NCBI GenBank assembly: GCA_964634205.1
Contig: CAZWKE010000001.1
Location: forward strand, 124,001 to 188,000
DNA: 64,000 bases
Reading direction: 5' to 3'
Source of the DNA: JAFGGG01 sp964634205
GTDB lineage: Bacteria; Spirochaetota; Spirochaetia; SZUA-6; RPPD01
How positions within the stretch are numbered: position 1 is the stretch's first letter; each line of letters starts with the position of its first letter. Under the pieces are notes generated by a model that saw only the letters and a program-made list of their open reading frames with translations, was not told where the DNA came from and did not search any database. The position numbers and the translations under genes are program-made. Below, in pieces: positions 33,599-41,432 of this stretch.

Positions 33599-34807
33599 TC
33601 AGTTTTCCAGTATTGTTATTTCCACGCGCCTGTTTTTAATTCTTCCCGCTTCCGTACTGTTATCCGCGATCGGCTCGGTGGCTCCCTTGCCCACAATGAT
33701 CATCTTGTCGGCCGTGGTGGCACCGATTGACAGCAGGTAATCTCCCACCGCCTTGGCCCTGTTCTTGGAGAGGATCATGCCCAGTTCGTCCGAGCCGATT
33801 TTGGCGGCATGACCGTCGATCTCGATATCACGGTTCGGGTATTTTTTCAGGATCTGCGCGATCTTTTGCAGTTTTTGTTTTTCGGAAGGGAGAAGCTCAA
33901 AGGAGTCCGGCTGGAACTGGATGTTCTTCAGGGTAAGCTTTACCCCTTTTTCCCCTTCTTCAACGGTCACGTCCTTGAGCTGGTTTTTCTCGATATCTTT
34001 GTTTATGTCTTCCACGGTTTTTTTACGGTCAAGGTGGGATGCGGTAAAAAGTTCGCCCTTGGAAGTACCGACAAACTCGTAATAGTCCCCGGTGTTCAAG
34101 AGATACACCTCATAGAACGAATCCGTATAGGAATGAACATTGCCGATTTCTTTGTCCCAGTTATAGACCTGGCTGACCTTGGCGGCGATTTTTACAGGGA
34201 AGGGAACCTCGGGATCAACCGGTTTTATACCCGATACTTCCTGCTCAAAGGAATATTCAATTTTAAACTGGGATATCTTCTTCCCGTCCATTTCCGTGTC
34301 TCCCAGGTAGGTATAGTGGACCGTGAAAGGAATAATATATGGGTCATCGATTCCATAAGGCCTTCTGAAATCGTGCAGTTCCTGGGCCGGGGCGGACCAG
34401 GTGAACCCGGGCCGGATGTCCTGCTCCGGAAATATTGGGATATTCCGCACAATCGGCCGGAAATAATGAGGATTGATCCTGCATCTGCCTTGTTCGTCCC
34501 GCCAGAATGCGGACCCCAGCTCTTCGGTGAGGCTGTAACTGCCTATATCTCCGTATGTCCTATCAGCGGTTTGAAAAACGGCGTTGATATAACCCGCGCC
34601 TTTTTTAACCTCCATGACTTCCGCGGTGATCTTGTTCAGGGCTTCATAGTTATAGCTGAATTTACCGTTTATATAAACTTTTTCCGTTACCTCGGCGATT
34701 ATTCGGAATTTATCACCCTTTACATGAATATATTTAAAGACGTCCGCATTAAGTAAATTCAAGAAGCCGCATAAACATAGTAATACAATAACAAGTCGCT
34801 TTTTCAT
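33599..34807 (-). CDS. OmpA family protein (peptidoglycan-associated C-terminus)
   Basis: The 402-residue protein starts with a signal peptide (KKRLVIVLLCLCGFLNLLNA). The N-terminal 280 residues are beta-rich and without a clear family. The C-terminal 115 residues are an OmpA-type peptidoglycan-binding domain (PDSFELLPSEKQKLQ, IDGHAAKIGSDELGMILSKN, RAKAVGDYLLSIGA, NRRVEI). The domain anchors an envelope protein to peptidoglycan. A Shine-Dalgarno AGGAG precedes the ATG. It is typical of diderm envelopes; in spirochaetes such proteins occur near the flagellar-periplasm layer, but I cannot assign one. Confidence 0.9.
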   Translation of the reverse strand: MKKRLVIVLLCLCGFLNLLNADVFKYIHVKGDKFRIIAEVTEKVYINGKFSYNYEALNKITAEVMEVKKGAGYINAVFQTADRTYGDIGSYSLTEELGSAFWRDEQGRCRINPHYFRPIVRNIPIFPEQDIRPGFTWSAPAQELHDFRRPYGIDDPYIIPFTVHYTYLGDTEMDGKKISQFKIEYSFEQEVSGIKPVDPEVPFPVKIAAKVSQVYNWDKEIGNVHSYTDSFYEVYLLNTGDYYEFVGTSKGELFTASHLDRKKTVEDINKDIEKNQLKDVTVEEGEKGVKLTLKNIQFQPDSFELLPSEKQKLQKIAQILKKYPNRDIEIDGHAAKIGSDELGMILSKNRAKAVGDYLLSIGATTADKMIIVGKGATEPIADNSTEAGRIKNRRVEITILEN

Positions 34808-34884
34808 CCGTTACTCCTCTTTTGATTTTCGGCATGCTGCGGGGTTGTTCTTGACAAATTCGCCGCCTCTGTTATATGGTTGTG

Positions 34885-34913
34885 TATACAATATAATGCT
34901 TTCCGGCTGTAAA
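34885..34913 (-). promoter_or_regulatory. Probable sigma-70 promoter of the OmpA-like gene
   Basis: On the minus strand TTTACA (34908-34913), 17-base spacer, TGTATA (34885-34890). The start codon is at 34807, so the leader is about 70 bases and contains AGGAG. Confidence 0.5.
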
Positions 34914-34952
34914 TTCTAATAGTGAAAACAGTTAATACACGCTATATAAATC

Positions 34953-34981
34953 TTTACCGAAACGGTTATTTTTATTATAAT
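34953..34981 (+). promoter_or_regulatory. Sigma-70 promoter of the DEAD-box-like gene
   Basis: TTTACC (34953-34958), 17-base spacer, TATAAT (34976-34981). The expected start is near 34988, giving a leader of about 50 bases with a hairpin. Confidence 0.55.
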
Positions 34982-34990
34982 GTAAAGAAC

Positions 34991-35016
34991 CACGGTAAAA
35001 ATCCGTGTATCTTTTT
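34991..35016 (+). terminator. Short hairpin with T-run in the leader of the DEAD-box-like gene (possible attenuator)
   Basis: CACGG (34991-34995), loop TAAAAAT, CCGTG (35003-35007), then TATC and TTTTTT to 35016. Stem only five base pairs and weak, but it lies between promoter and start codon, so it could act as a transcription attenuator or structured leader. Not clearly functional. Confidence 0.3.
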
Positions 35017-35038
35017 TAAGACATACTGGTAGAATATA

Positions 35039-36616
35039 ATGACGGGTACAAAAAAGAACTCACCCCCTTTACAGGGAGAAGCGCATAAACTCATCCTCGA
35101 ATACGGGTATCGGCAGCCGACCAAGCTGCAGAAAAGGCTGATCCCCTTTATTCTTCGCGGAAGGGACCTATACGCGGAGACCGGAATCCAGCGCGGGAAA
35201 AGCCTGACAATTGCCGTTTCCCTGCTGCTCCGCCTGAAAAAGGGACATAAGGGAATAAAATCACTGGTAATCACCGAATCCGGAGAGGCCGCGGCCAAAC
35301 TTGTCAAATGTATAAAGCGCCTGGGACAGATGCGTTCCAAAAACCTGAGTGTATTAATGGTGGGCTTTTCTGATCTCATTAAAAAGGAAGGGCGCCAGTT
35401 ACACAGCGATCCCGATATTATCGTCGGAACCTCGGCCAGGATAATCGACCATATCAGGCGCGGACATGTTGATTTATCACATGTGGAATTGGTATTCGCC
35501 GATGAGCCCGGCAATACACAGGAAGAGTTTCTCAATGATATTTTTTTCATTTTTTCCAAACTGCCGTCACATATACAGGCGGTCTATTTTTCTCATTTAA
35601 ACAAAAACAAAGACAACAATCTGCTTCGTCAGTTAAAAAGACCGGTCGTGCTGCAGGTGACTGATTTTTCCGGTCAGGCACAGGTTATTACTCATAAATA
35701 CATGATCACAAAACAAAAGAACGAGGCCTTGAAATCCTTGATCGTTGCCGCGCAGCTGGAGGGTGTGCTGGTAATCTGTAATACCGCCGCTCTTGGAAAA
35801 ACCATAGAAAAAGAATTGAATGCAATAAAGCTGAAATCGGTATATTTAGCGGCTCCTATTCAACAAATAAAGCTGGGAAAGCAGGTTGAAGCATTCAATA
35901 CGGGGAAGATTTCGGTACTTATTGTAACCCTTTCTGATATGAAAGCGGTCAATGCGGAAGGTACCTCCTACGTCATATTTTATGACTTGCCGCATTCCGC
36001 AAAAGATTATCAGGAGTATACCAAACCGGGGATCATCGGAGTGAATTGCAGAGAAATCGTTAATATTATTTCCGAAGACCAAACAGCTGAAATAACAACT
36101 ATAGAGGAGACATGTCATATGAAAATGAAAGAACAGGAATTGCCCAAAGAAAATGAGGTTATAAAAGGATATTTCGCCCAAATCGTGAAAAAGATCAAGC
36201 AGGAGGAAAATCCGCTGGAATTGGACTACTATAAAAAACTGGTAAAAAAGAACGTATCCCTTTTTGACCGTTCATATTTGATGGCATATTTCGTCAGAAA
36301 CTCCCTGAAAAAGCTTCAACCGAAGAAAACAAACAAAACAACCATGTTCGTCAGCATCGGAAAAAGTAAAGGGGTCTACCGGCAGGATCTGCTTAAGATG
36401 TTCGGTACGGCCCTGAATCTGAAAGAGTATGAGATCGGTGAGATCAAAATCCTCGAGAACTACTCGTTTATTGATATACCTCAAGATTATGCCGCAAAAG
36501 CAATCGAGGCCCTGAACAACTCTGATTTCAAGGGACGTAAGATAACGGTCAACTATTCTCGCAAAAAAACAGAGAGAAAACCCGGTGGATTTCGCAGGGC
36601 CCGACAGTCTCGCTAG
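35039..36616 (+). CDS. Degenerate DEAD-box RNA helicase-like protein with intact DbpA-type RNA-binding domain
   Basis: The 525-residue protein aligns along the whole DEAD-box fold: Q-motif GYRQPTKLQKRLIPFILRGR, a middle VVLQVTDFSGQA segment, and a motif IV-like VICNTAALGKTIEKELN. Catalytic motifs are changed. Motif I reads ETGIQRGKS, two residues longer than AxTGxGKT; DEAD is DEPG (VFADEPG); SAT is SHL; motif V is IVTLSDMKAVN with no Arg; and motif VI HRIGRTGR is replaced by KPGIIG. The C-terminal domain (about 435-510, TTMFVSIGKSKGVYRQDLL, IKILENYSFIDIP) is a normal DbpA-type RNA-binding domain, followed by a basic Arg/Lys tail. It is probably an ATP-independent RNA-binding protein. No Shine-Dalgarno sequence precedes the ATG. 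It overlaps trmB by 32 bases. Confidence 0.8.
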   Translation: MTGTKKNSPPLQGEAHKLILEYGYRQPTKLQKRLIPFILRGRDLYAETGIQRGKSLTIAVSLLLRLKKGHKGIKSLVITESGEAAAKLVKCIKRLGQMRSKNLSVLMVGFSDLIKKEGRQLHSDPDIIVGTSARIIDHIRRGHVDLSHVELVFADEPGNTQEEFLNDIFFIFSKLPSHIQAVYFSHLNKNKDNNLLRQLKRPVVLQVTDFSGQAQVITHKYMITKQKNEALKSLIVAAQLEGVLVICNTAALGKTIEKELNAIKLKSVYLAAPIQQIKLGKQVEAFNTGKISVLIVTLSDMKAVNAEGTSYVIFYDLPHSAKDYQEYTKPGIIGVNCREIVNIISEDQTAEITTIEETCHMKMKEQELPKENEVIKGYFAQIVKKIKQEENPLELDYYKKLVKKNVSLFDRSYLMAYFVRNSLKKLQPKKTNKTTMFVSIGKSKGVYRQDLLKMFGTALNLKEYEIGEIKILENYSFIDIPQDYAAKAIEALNNSDFKGRKITVNYSRKKTERKPGGFRRARQSR

Positions 36617-37157
36617 CATTACAGAGTTTATCTCATTATTCCCCAGACTCGAAATAGAGATCGGCAGCGGTAACGGCCATTTCCTGGTAAACTATGCCTT
36701 AAAAGCAGAGAAGACCGGGTTTATCGGCGTCGAGATAAAGAAAAAACGCTGCCTGAAGATTATGAAAAAAGTATCGAGCAATAATCTCTCTTCGGTAAGA
36801 ATCTACCAAGGAGATGCCGAAGAGTTTCTCCGCTGTCTGCCGGCGGGAGTGGTTGATGCCGTACACATCTACTTTCCTGATCCCTGGCCCAAAACAAAAC
36901 ATCGCAAGCGCCGGTTTTTAAAGATGCCCATGCTTGACACCATGCATCACTGTTTAAAACCGAGCGGAATGGTTTATTTCGCCAGTGATGTTTTTGACTA
37001 TTTTATGCAGAGTAAGATTTTATGCATCCTGCACAAAGGATTCCTGCTGCAAACGGGTCGGCTCCCGGCGGAGGTGTTCAGTTCCGACTACAGCAAAAAA
37101 ACACGGCAGGCCGGCAGAAACATCAATAGCCTGGTTGCAAGTAAATCAGGATTCTAA
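36585..37157 (+). CDS. trmB: tRNA (guanine-N7)-methyltransferase TrmB
   Basis: Methylates G46 of tRNA. The 190-residue protein has the TrmB landmarks LEIEIGSGNGHFLV (SAM site), FIGVEIKKKRCLKIM, and the hallmark VDAVHIYFPDPWPKTKHRKRR. It lacks part of the usual N-terminal extension, which is variable. GTG start at 36585, within the last 32 bases of the helicase-like gene, so it is probably co-translated with it. It is convergent with, and overlaps by 35 bases, the membrane-protein gene on the other strand. Confidence 0.9.
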   Translation: MDFAGPDSLASITEFISLFPRLEIEIGSGNGHFLVNYALKAEKTGFIGVEIKKKRCLKIMKKVSSNNLSSVRIYQGDAEEFLRCLPAGVVDAVHIYFPDPWPKTKHRKRRFLKMPMLDTMHHCLKPSGMVYFASDVFDYFMQSKILCILHKGFLLQTGRLPAEVFSSDYSKKTRQAGRNINSLVASKSGF

Positions 37158-38379
37158 GAAAAGCAAAAAACAAAAGAATAAGATTCAGCAGGAGCCCGGA
37201 AAAAATAAAAAACGCCGAAAGCAGCCCCACTTTGATTGCCTTTTTCTGACATGCCTTGGCCAGGGTATACGGGTTCCCGGGAATGGAAATCAATTCTCCC
37301 ATCGGGTCGGATGGTTTTTTCAGCGCGGATGAGATGTCGGGGCTTCCAAAAAAGTAAAAATACGCTTCCTTGTCCACCTCTTTTTTTAGGGAACAGCTGC
37401 GTTTCGGAATATGTGCCCGAAACAGTGGATCGTTTTGATTCGGTGGCTTGGTTTTACGGATCATTAAATATTTCTCGCCGTCGGGCAGGGAATTTATATA
37501 TTCACTTTTTTCCAATGTATTCTTTTCATTAATATAACGTAGGGGAAGCTTCAGCAGGTCCCTTTCCGCGCGCAGGTAGCGTGCTCGCTTCCAGAAATGC
37601 CGGTAGAGAAAATATAAAAACACCCCCGGCGGTAAGAGGTAAAGGATCGGGAACAGACTTAATGTCAGGGCAAGCAAAGTGGGAATAGAAAAACTCAGCG
37701 AGGCATAATGAAGCGCAGGGAGTGAAAAATCTATCAGGCGGGAAAGCAGAAACGCGATCAGCAGTAAAGAAAGCGAGCCGCAAACCAATGAGATGGGGGT
37801 AAACTGGTTTAGATACTCGTTTTTCTGACGGGCACTCCAGATTGACCGCTCCAGCAGCAACTCCTTATTTCCGTCATAGATAACCACAAGAAGCGGATCA
37901 TTCGGCTGGTTCTTAAAATGAAGGCGTCCGTCTTCCATAAACAATGGACCGCTGATAAAAACCTGGATGCCCGACGGCAGTGAGAAGATTTTTTCCCAGG
38001 GGATATACGAGGGCTGTTCGTCCGGGAAGTTAAACTCACTCTGATCCTTACCCTCCTGCGGCAGCTCATACGGATAGGATGAGAGCATATAGATCGAGGT
38101 TTTCGTCAGGTCCGCGGCTACCGAAAAATCCTGCGAGGCAATCCATACCAGGTTGTTCCCCTGGATGGCTTCAAGGGTGCCGAACAAGCGGAATTTCCCA
38201 ACATACCGTCCCTTTTTTGTGTTCAGGGCGGAATTATTCGCAATAGGTAATAACGAAGCGGAAGTAAGGCGTTTGCGAAATCCAAACCATTGGGCCCTGA
38301 TTAAAAAGGCACCCACCCCGGGGATAATTCCGTAGAAAACAAACGCGATAAGAAATATCAAGAAAATATAAATAATCAT
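37123..38379 (-). CDS. Membrane protein of unknown function
   Basis: A protein of about 418 residues with a hydrophobic N-terminus (MIIYIFLIFLIAFVFYGIIP), a large beta-rich middle part (residues about 40-190: SALNTKKGRYVGKFRLFGTL, VFISGPLFMEDGRLHF), two or more membrane segments near 200-265 (PISLVCGSLSLLLIAFLL, FPILYLLPPGVFLYFLY), a charged region, and a C-terminal hydrophobic helix. No domain is recognised. I chose the ATG at 38377-38379 over the TTG at 38403. The gene is divergent from the MBL hydrolase and overlaps trmB at its 3' end. Confidence 0.65.
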   Translation of the reverse strand: MIIYIFLIFLIAFVFYGIIPGVGAFLIRAQWFGFRKRLTSASLLPIANNSALNTKKGRYVGKFRLFGTLEAIQGNNLVWIASQDFSVAADLTKTSIYMLSSYPYELPQEGKDQSEFNFPDEQPSYIPWEKIFSLPSGIQVFISGPLFMEDGRLHFKNQPNDPLLVVIYDGNKELLLERSIWSARQKNEYLNQFTPISLVCGSLSLLLIAFLLSRLIDFSLPALHYASLSFSIPTLLALTLSLFPILYLLPPGVFLYFLYRHFWKRARYLRAERDLLKLPLRYINEKNTLEKSEYINSLPDGEKYLMIRKTKPPNQNDPLFRAHIPKRSCSLKKEVDKEAYFYFFGSPDISSALKKPSDPMGELISIPGNPYTLAKACQKKAIKVGLLSAFFIFSGLLLNLILLFFAFLRILIYLQPGY

Positions 38380-38389
38380 ATATAGAATA

Positions 38390-38418
38390 TTGAAAAAATA
38401 CAATAAATACTTTAGTGT
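38390..38418 (+). promoter_or_regulatory. Weak promoter candidate for the MBL hydrolase
   Basis: TTGAAA (38390-38395), 17 bases, TAGTGT (38413-38418), eight bases before the ATG at 38427. The -10 is poor (three of six positions). Confidence 0.25.
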
Positions 38419-38426
38419 AGTATATC

Positions 38427-39095
38427 ATGATCGAACGGATTATTGTAGGTATTTTCAGGACCAATTGTTATCTATTTGCCTTAAATAAAAAAGAATGTAT
38501 TATTATAGATCCGGGCGGGGAAGCGGAAAAGATAATTTCCCAAATTGAACTGCTGAATATGACCCCTGCGGGGATTGTTTTTACCCATGGTCACTTTGAT
38601 CATACGATGGCTGCCGGCCCTATTGTCGAATACTTTGATAAAAAGGGTATCCGTATCAAATGCGCCATTCATCGGGAAGACAGGGATTATCTGGGGAAAA
38701 GCGCGGACAAAACCAACAAAAAGCATTTAAAATATCTTGGCCCCGAAGCAGTGAAACTTTACGAGGAATATGCGGTGGTCCTTCCCGACGCGGATTTTGA
38801 ATTAAAAAAGGGAAAGAAGGCTTTTAACACCAAGCTTTCGGTCATAGAGACGCCCGGGCACACCAAGGGCAGCGTCAGCCTTTACAGCGAAGCTGATGCG
38901 GTACTTTTTACGGGTGATACCCTGTTTTTTGACGGTATCGGCAGATCCGACCTCCCCGGAGGTGATCAGAAGACACTGATATCCAGTATTAAAGAGAAGC
39001 TGTTGGTACTTCCTCCCGAGACAAGTGTTTTCCCCGGTCATGGGCCTTTAACAACCATCGAAAGAGAGATTAAGGGAAATTCCTTTTTAATCTAG
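38427..39095 (+). CDS. MBL-fold metallo-hydrolase (glyoxalase II-like)
   Basis: A 222-residue metallo-beta-lactamase-fold hydrolase. The metal-binding motif is FTHGHFDHT (His54, His56, Asp58, His59), followed by ETPGHTKGSVSLY, LFTGDTLFFDGIGRSD and VFPGHGP, all expected ligand positions. Family members hydrolyse S-acyl glutathione and other thioesters; the substrate is not determined by sequence. There is no Shine-Dalgarno sequence before the ATG. It ends two bases before a convergent gene. No signal peptide, so cytoplasmic. Confidence 0.9.
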   Translation: MIERIIVGIFRTNCYLFALNKKECIIIDPGGEAEKIISQIELLNMTPAGIVFTHGHFDHTMAAGPIVEYFDKKGIRIKCAIHREDRDYLGKSADKTNKKHLKYLGPEAVKLYEEYAVVLPDADFELKKGKKAFNTKLSVIETPGHTKGSVSLYSEADAVLFTGDTLFFDGIGRSDLPGGDQKTLISSIKEKLLVLPPETSVFPGHGPLTTIEREIKGNSFLI

Positions 39096-39096
39096 A

Positions 39097-39483
39097 TTAC
39101 ACGTTGATATTGAAAACTGTTCCCGCTTCCGGAGAAAGCCCGCCCGCGAAAGGAACAAGCTTGCCGTATGCATTCTTTACCTGAGAAGCAATTTCTTTGA
39201 TCATCCCGTCTATGTTTCCGGCGGTAACCCGGTTCGCCTGACCGGCGGAGGTACCGTCATTTTTTAATCTGGTAAGCCGTTCAATCAGGTTATCAAGGAT
39301 ACGCAGTTTGTAGAGAGGAATTCCTTCCAGGCTGCCGGAAGAAGGCACCCCGATGAGGTGTTTGAGGGCAACCGAGGGGGATAAAAAGCGGTTTACCGGC
39401 ACTGATATTTTTTTGGTAAGGTCCCCCATAAAATAGAGACGGCTGACTATCGCTGATCCTGTCGAAGAAATATCAGAAATCAT
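39097..39483 (-). CDS. Small hypothetical protein
   Basis: The 128-residue protein has no domain I recognise and no signal peptide or membrane helix. It reads GSAIVSRLYFMGDLTKKISV near the start, then Leu-, Gly- and Ser-rich stretches, then LKNDGTSAGQANRVTAGNID. A GGGAG Shine-Dalgarno sequence precedes the ATG (39481-39483) by seven bases. It may be specific to this lineage. No functional context is offered by its neighbours, an MBL hydrolase and a DksA-like protein. Confidence 0.6.
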   Translation of the reverse strand: MISDISSTGSAIVSRLYFMGDLTKKISVPVNRFLSPSVALKHLIGVPSSGSLEGIPLYKLRILDNLIERLTRLKNDGTSAGQANRVTAGNIDGMIKEIASQVKNAYGKLVPFAGGLSPEAGTVFNINV

Positions 39484-39588
39484 TTTTTAACTCCCGTACC
39501 TCTTTACATTAATTATCGGGAGTTCCGAAAAGGAGATTAGGAGTGATTATAAATAATTGATTGGTTTGAGCTGTTAACCGCTGACAGG

Positions 39589-39945
39589 TTACCTGTTTCG
39601 CAATTCTTCCGATGTTTTACATTTGATGCACAGAATCGCGTATGGAATCGCGTCAAGTCTTTCTTTGGGGATTTTCTGGTTACAGCGCATGCATTTCCCA
39701 TAATGTCCGTTTTCTATACGGGAAAGGGCGTTTTCCACAAGTTTCAATGTTTTCAGTTCCTGATTGCCGAGCGCTTCCAGAATCCTTCTATCTATATCGT
39801 CTGAGGCTATATCCGCGAGATCTTTGGGGTCCGTATCCTCGATGATTTCATTAAACTCATCATTCTCTGCGGCAAGGTGCTGAAGAATGTCCTTCTTCAT
39901 ATTCATCAGGTTTGTCCTCATCTTTTCAACGTATGTTTTTTCCAT
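39589..39945 (-). CDS. TraR/DksA-type zinc-finger protein
   Basis: The 118-residue protein has an N-terminal helical coiled-coil part (about residues 1-75, RTNLMNMKKDILQHLAAEND) and a C-terminal C4 zinc finger, CMRCNQKIP...CIKC (CxxC-x17-CxxC). This is the TraR/DksA family, which modulates RNA polymerase with ppGpp or acts as a general stress-response regulator. The acidic DDIDRRILEAL segment is typical. A strong GAGGAGGGA ribosome binding site is two bases before the ATG at 39943-39945. It lies divergent from infA. Confidence 0.85.
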   Translation of the reverse strand: MEKTYVEKMRTNLMNMKKDILQHLAAENDEFNEIIEDTDPKDLADIASDDIDRRILEALGNQELKTLKLVENALSRIENGHYGKCMRCNQKIPKERLDAIPYAILCIKCKTSEELRNR

Positions 39946-39998
39946 GGTCCCTCCTCACCAGGACAGTGTCAAATTTTTTGTCCACACAATTTGGACTA

Positions 39999-40027
39999 AA
40001 TATAAGAAATTGTCAACTAGTATGCAA
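39999..40027 (-). promoter_or_regulatory. Promoter of the DksA-like gene
   Basis: Minus strand TTGCAT (40022-40027), 17 bases, TATATT (39999-40004); a nearby TTGACA (40012-40017) gives no better spacing. The expected leader is about 50 bases. Confidence 0.5.
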
Positions 40028-40096
40028 ATCTAAATGGTATTTTACAATCAATTCCTTTATTTTTCCCCCTTTGCAGGGAAAATACCACCCTCACAG

Positions 40097-40125
40097 TTGA
40101 CAAAAACAGGCCGATCACCTATTGT
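40097..40125 (+). promoter_or_regulatory. Promoter of infA
   Basis: TTGACA (40097-40102), 17 bases, TATTGT (40120-40125). The start near 40132 leaves a leader of about 14 bases that includes GAGGAG. The remaining gap back to the DksA-like gene holds only the divergent promoter. Confidence 0.6.
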
Positions 40126-40145
40126 TAGGCACTAGAGGAGCTGTC

Positions 40146-40364
40146 GTGGCAAAAGAAGAAGCAATAGAAGTAAACGGTATCGTAAAGGAATCATTACCCA
40201 ATACGATGTTCAGAGTAGAGCTGGAAAATGGTCACCTGATTTTAGCGCATCTTTCCGGAAAGATGAGAAAGCATTACATTCGGATTGTCCCGGGAGATAA
40301 GGTAAAGGTAGCACTCTCTCCGTATGATCTTACCAGGGGTAGGATAATCTACCGCGAACGGTAG
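40146..40364 (+). CDS. infA: Translation initiation factor IF-1
   Basis: IF-1 binds the 30S A-site and assists initiation complex formation. The 72-residue protein VAKEEAIEVNGIVKESLPNT onwards matches IF-1 over its full length (typical 72), with the OB-fold pattern MFRVELENGHLILAHLSGKM and GDKVKVALSPYDLTRGRI. The GTG at 40146 is chosen because GAGGAG lies just upstream; the open frame continues upstream but has no ribosome binding site there. It has its own promoter and lies alone rather than in a ribosomal-protein operon. Confidence 0.96.
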   Translation: MAKEEAIEVNGIVKESLPNTMFRVELENGHLILAHLSGKMRKHYIRIVPGDKVKVALSPYDLTRGRIIYRER

Positions 40365-40389
40365 GTTTATCGTTAAGAAAAATAATTTA

Positions 40390-40418
40390 TTGACAATAAC
40401 CACACCGATGCGTATCTT
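40390..40418 (+). promoter_or_regulatory. Sigma-70 promoter of the aldo/keto reductase gene (leaderless geometry)
   Basis: TTGACA (40390-40395), 17 bases, TATCTT (40413-40418), then nine bases to the ATG at 40428. The transcript would start within about three bases of the start codon, downstream of the AGGAAAG that otherwise looks like a ribosome binding site. Confidence 0.62.
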
Positions 40419-40427
40419 AGGAAAGAT

Positions 40428-41402
40428 ATGAAAAAAGTGAATTTAGGTAATACAAAAATACGCATTTCTTCCATCGGGTTGGGATGTTGGCAGTTTTCCG
40501 GCGGTAAAGGGATTTCCGGACGCTACTGGCCAAAACTGAAGGTTAACGACGTAACGGAAATTATTCGTATCTCACTGAAGCAGGGTATCAACTGGTTTGA
40601 TACGGCAGAGATTTACGGCTGGGGGAGGTCTGAAACGGCATTGGCCGGGGGATTACACGCACTGAAAGTAAAACCCGGTGACGTGGTAATCGCCACCAAG
40701 TGGTTTCCCCTGTTCAGGCGTGCGGGGTCAATCATAAGCACATTCCCCAAGCGGACTGCGGCATTGGACGGGTATCCCATAGACCTGTATCAAATACATT
40801 TCCCCGGTAGTTTATCCACAATTCCATCCCAGATGAATAAAATGGCTGATCTGCTGGAGCAGCAAAAGATAAAGGCTGTGGGAGTAAGTAATTTTAGTGC
40901 CGGGCAGATGAGGGCCGCGTATAAGGCATTGGCCGGGCGTGGGATGCACCTCAGTTCCAACCAGATGCGTTACAGCCTGCTGGACCGAAGCATTGAATGG
41001 AACGGTGTGCTGGAGACCGCAAAAGAACTGGGTATCACCATTATCGCCTATTCTCCCCTGGCCCAGGGATTGCTTTCGGGAAAATATCATGAACACCCGG
41101 AAGATATAAAATCACGTCCCGGACCCCGGAAATTCCTTAAACAGTTTAAACAAAAAAGCCTGGAAAAAAACCGACCGCTCATAGAACTGCTGCGCGGGAT
41201 CGCTGAAAAAAAGAAAAAAACGCCGGCCCAGATCGCCTTAAGCTGGCTTATTACGCGGCACGGTGATACCGTGGTGGCCATACCGGGGGCCTCAAAGCCC
41301 TCGCATGCGCAGAGTAATGCGGAAGCCTTGAACATTCGCCTGACGTCGGATGAAATCGAGCGCATTGACAAGCTGAGTTTGGAAATCACCCGGGGTAAGT
41401 AA
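40428..41402 (+). CDS. Aldo/keto reductase
   Basis: An NAD(P)H-dependent (beta/alpha)8 oxidoreductase of 324 residues acting on carbonyl compounds. The catalytic tetrad is Asp58, Tyr63, Lys91 and His124 (WFDTAEIYGWG, IATKWFP, LYQIHFPG). The C-terminal region has IIAYSPLAQGLL and the cofactor-binding VVAIPGASKPSHAQSN. Substrate unknown. The start codon is close to a strong TTGACA promoter, suggesting a leaderless transcript. Its 3' end faces aroB 30 bases away. Confidence 0.93.
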   Translation: MKKVNLGNTKIRISSIGLGCWQFSGGKGISGRYWPKLKVNDVTEIIRISLKQGINWFDTAEIYGWGRSETALAGGLHALKVKPGDVVIATKWFPLFRRAGSIISTFPKRTAALDGYPIDLYQIHFPGSLSTIPSQMNKMADLLEQQKIKAVGVSNFSAGQMRAAYKALAGRGMHLSSNQMRYSLLDRSIEWNGVLETAKELGITIIAYSPLAQGLLSGKYHEHPEDIKSRPGPRKFLKQFKQKSLEKNRPLIELLRGIAEKKKKTPAQIALSWLITRHGDTVVAIPGASKPSHAQSNAEALNIRLTSDEIERIDKLSLEITRGK

Positions 41403-41432
41403 AAACAACAAGCTTCGTCGCACTAAACAAAA

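Noticed and set aside
33809..34756. Long open frame (315 codons) on the plus strand
   Set aside because: It is antisense to the OmpA-like gene, has no recognisable domain, and the OmpA frame has a signal peptide and C-terminal domain.
39961..39983. GGACA...TGTCC inverted repeat upstream of the DksA-like gene
   Set aside because: Only five bases per arm in A+T-rich DNA, with no repeat elsewhere in the window.
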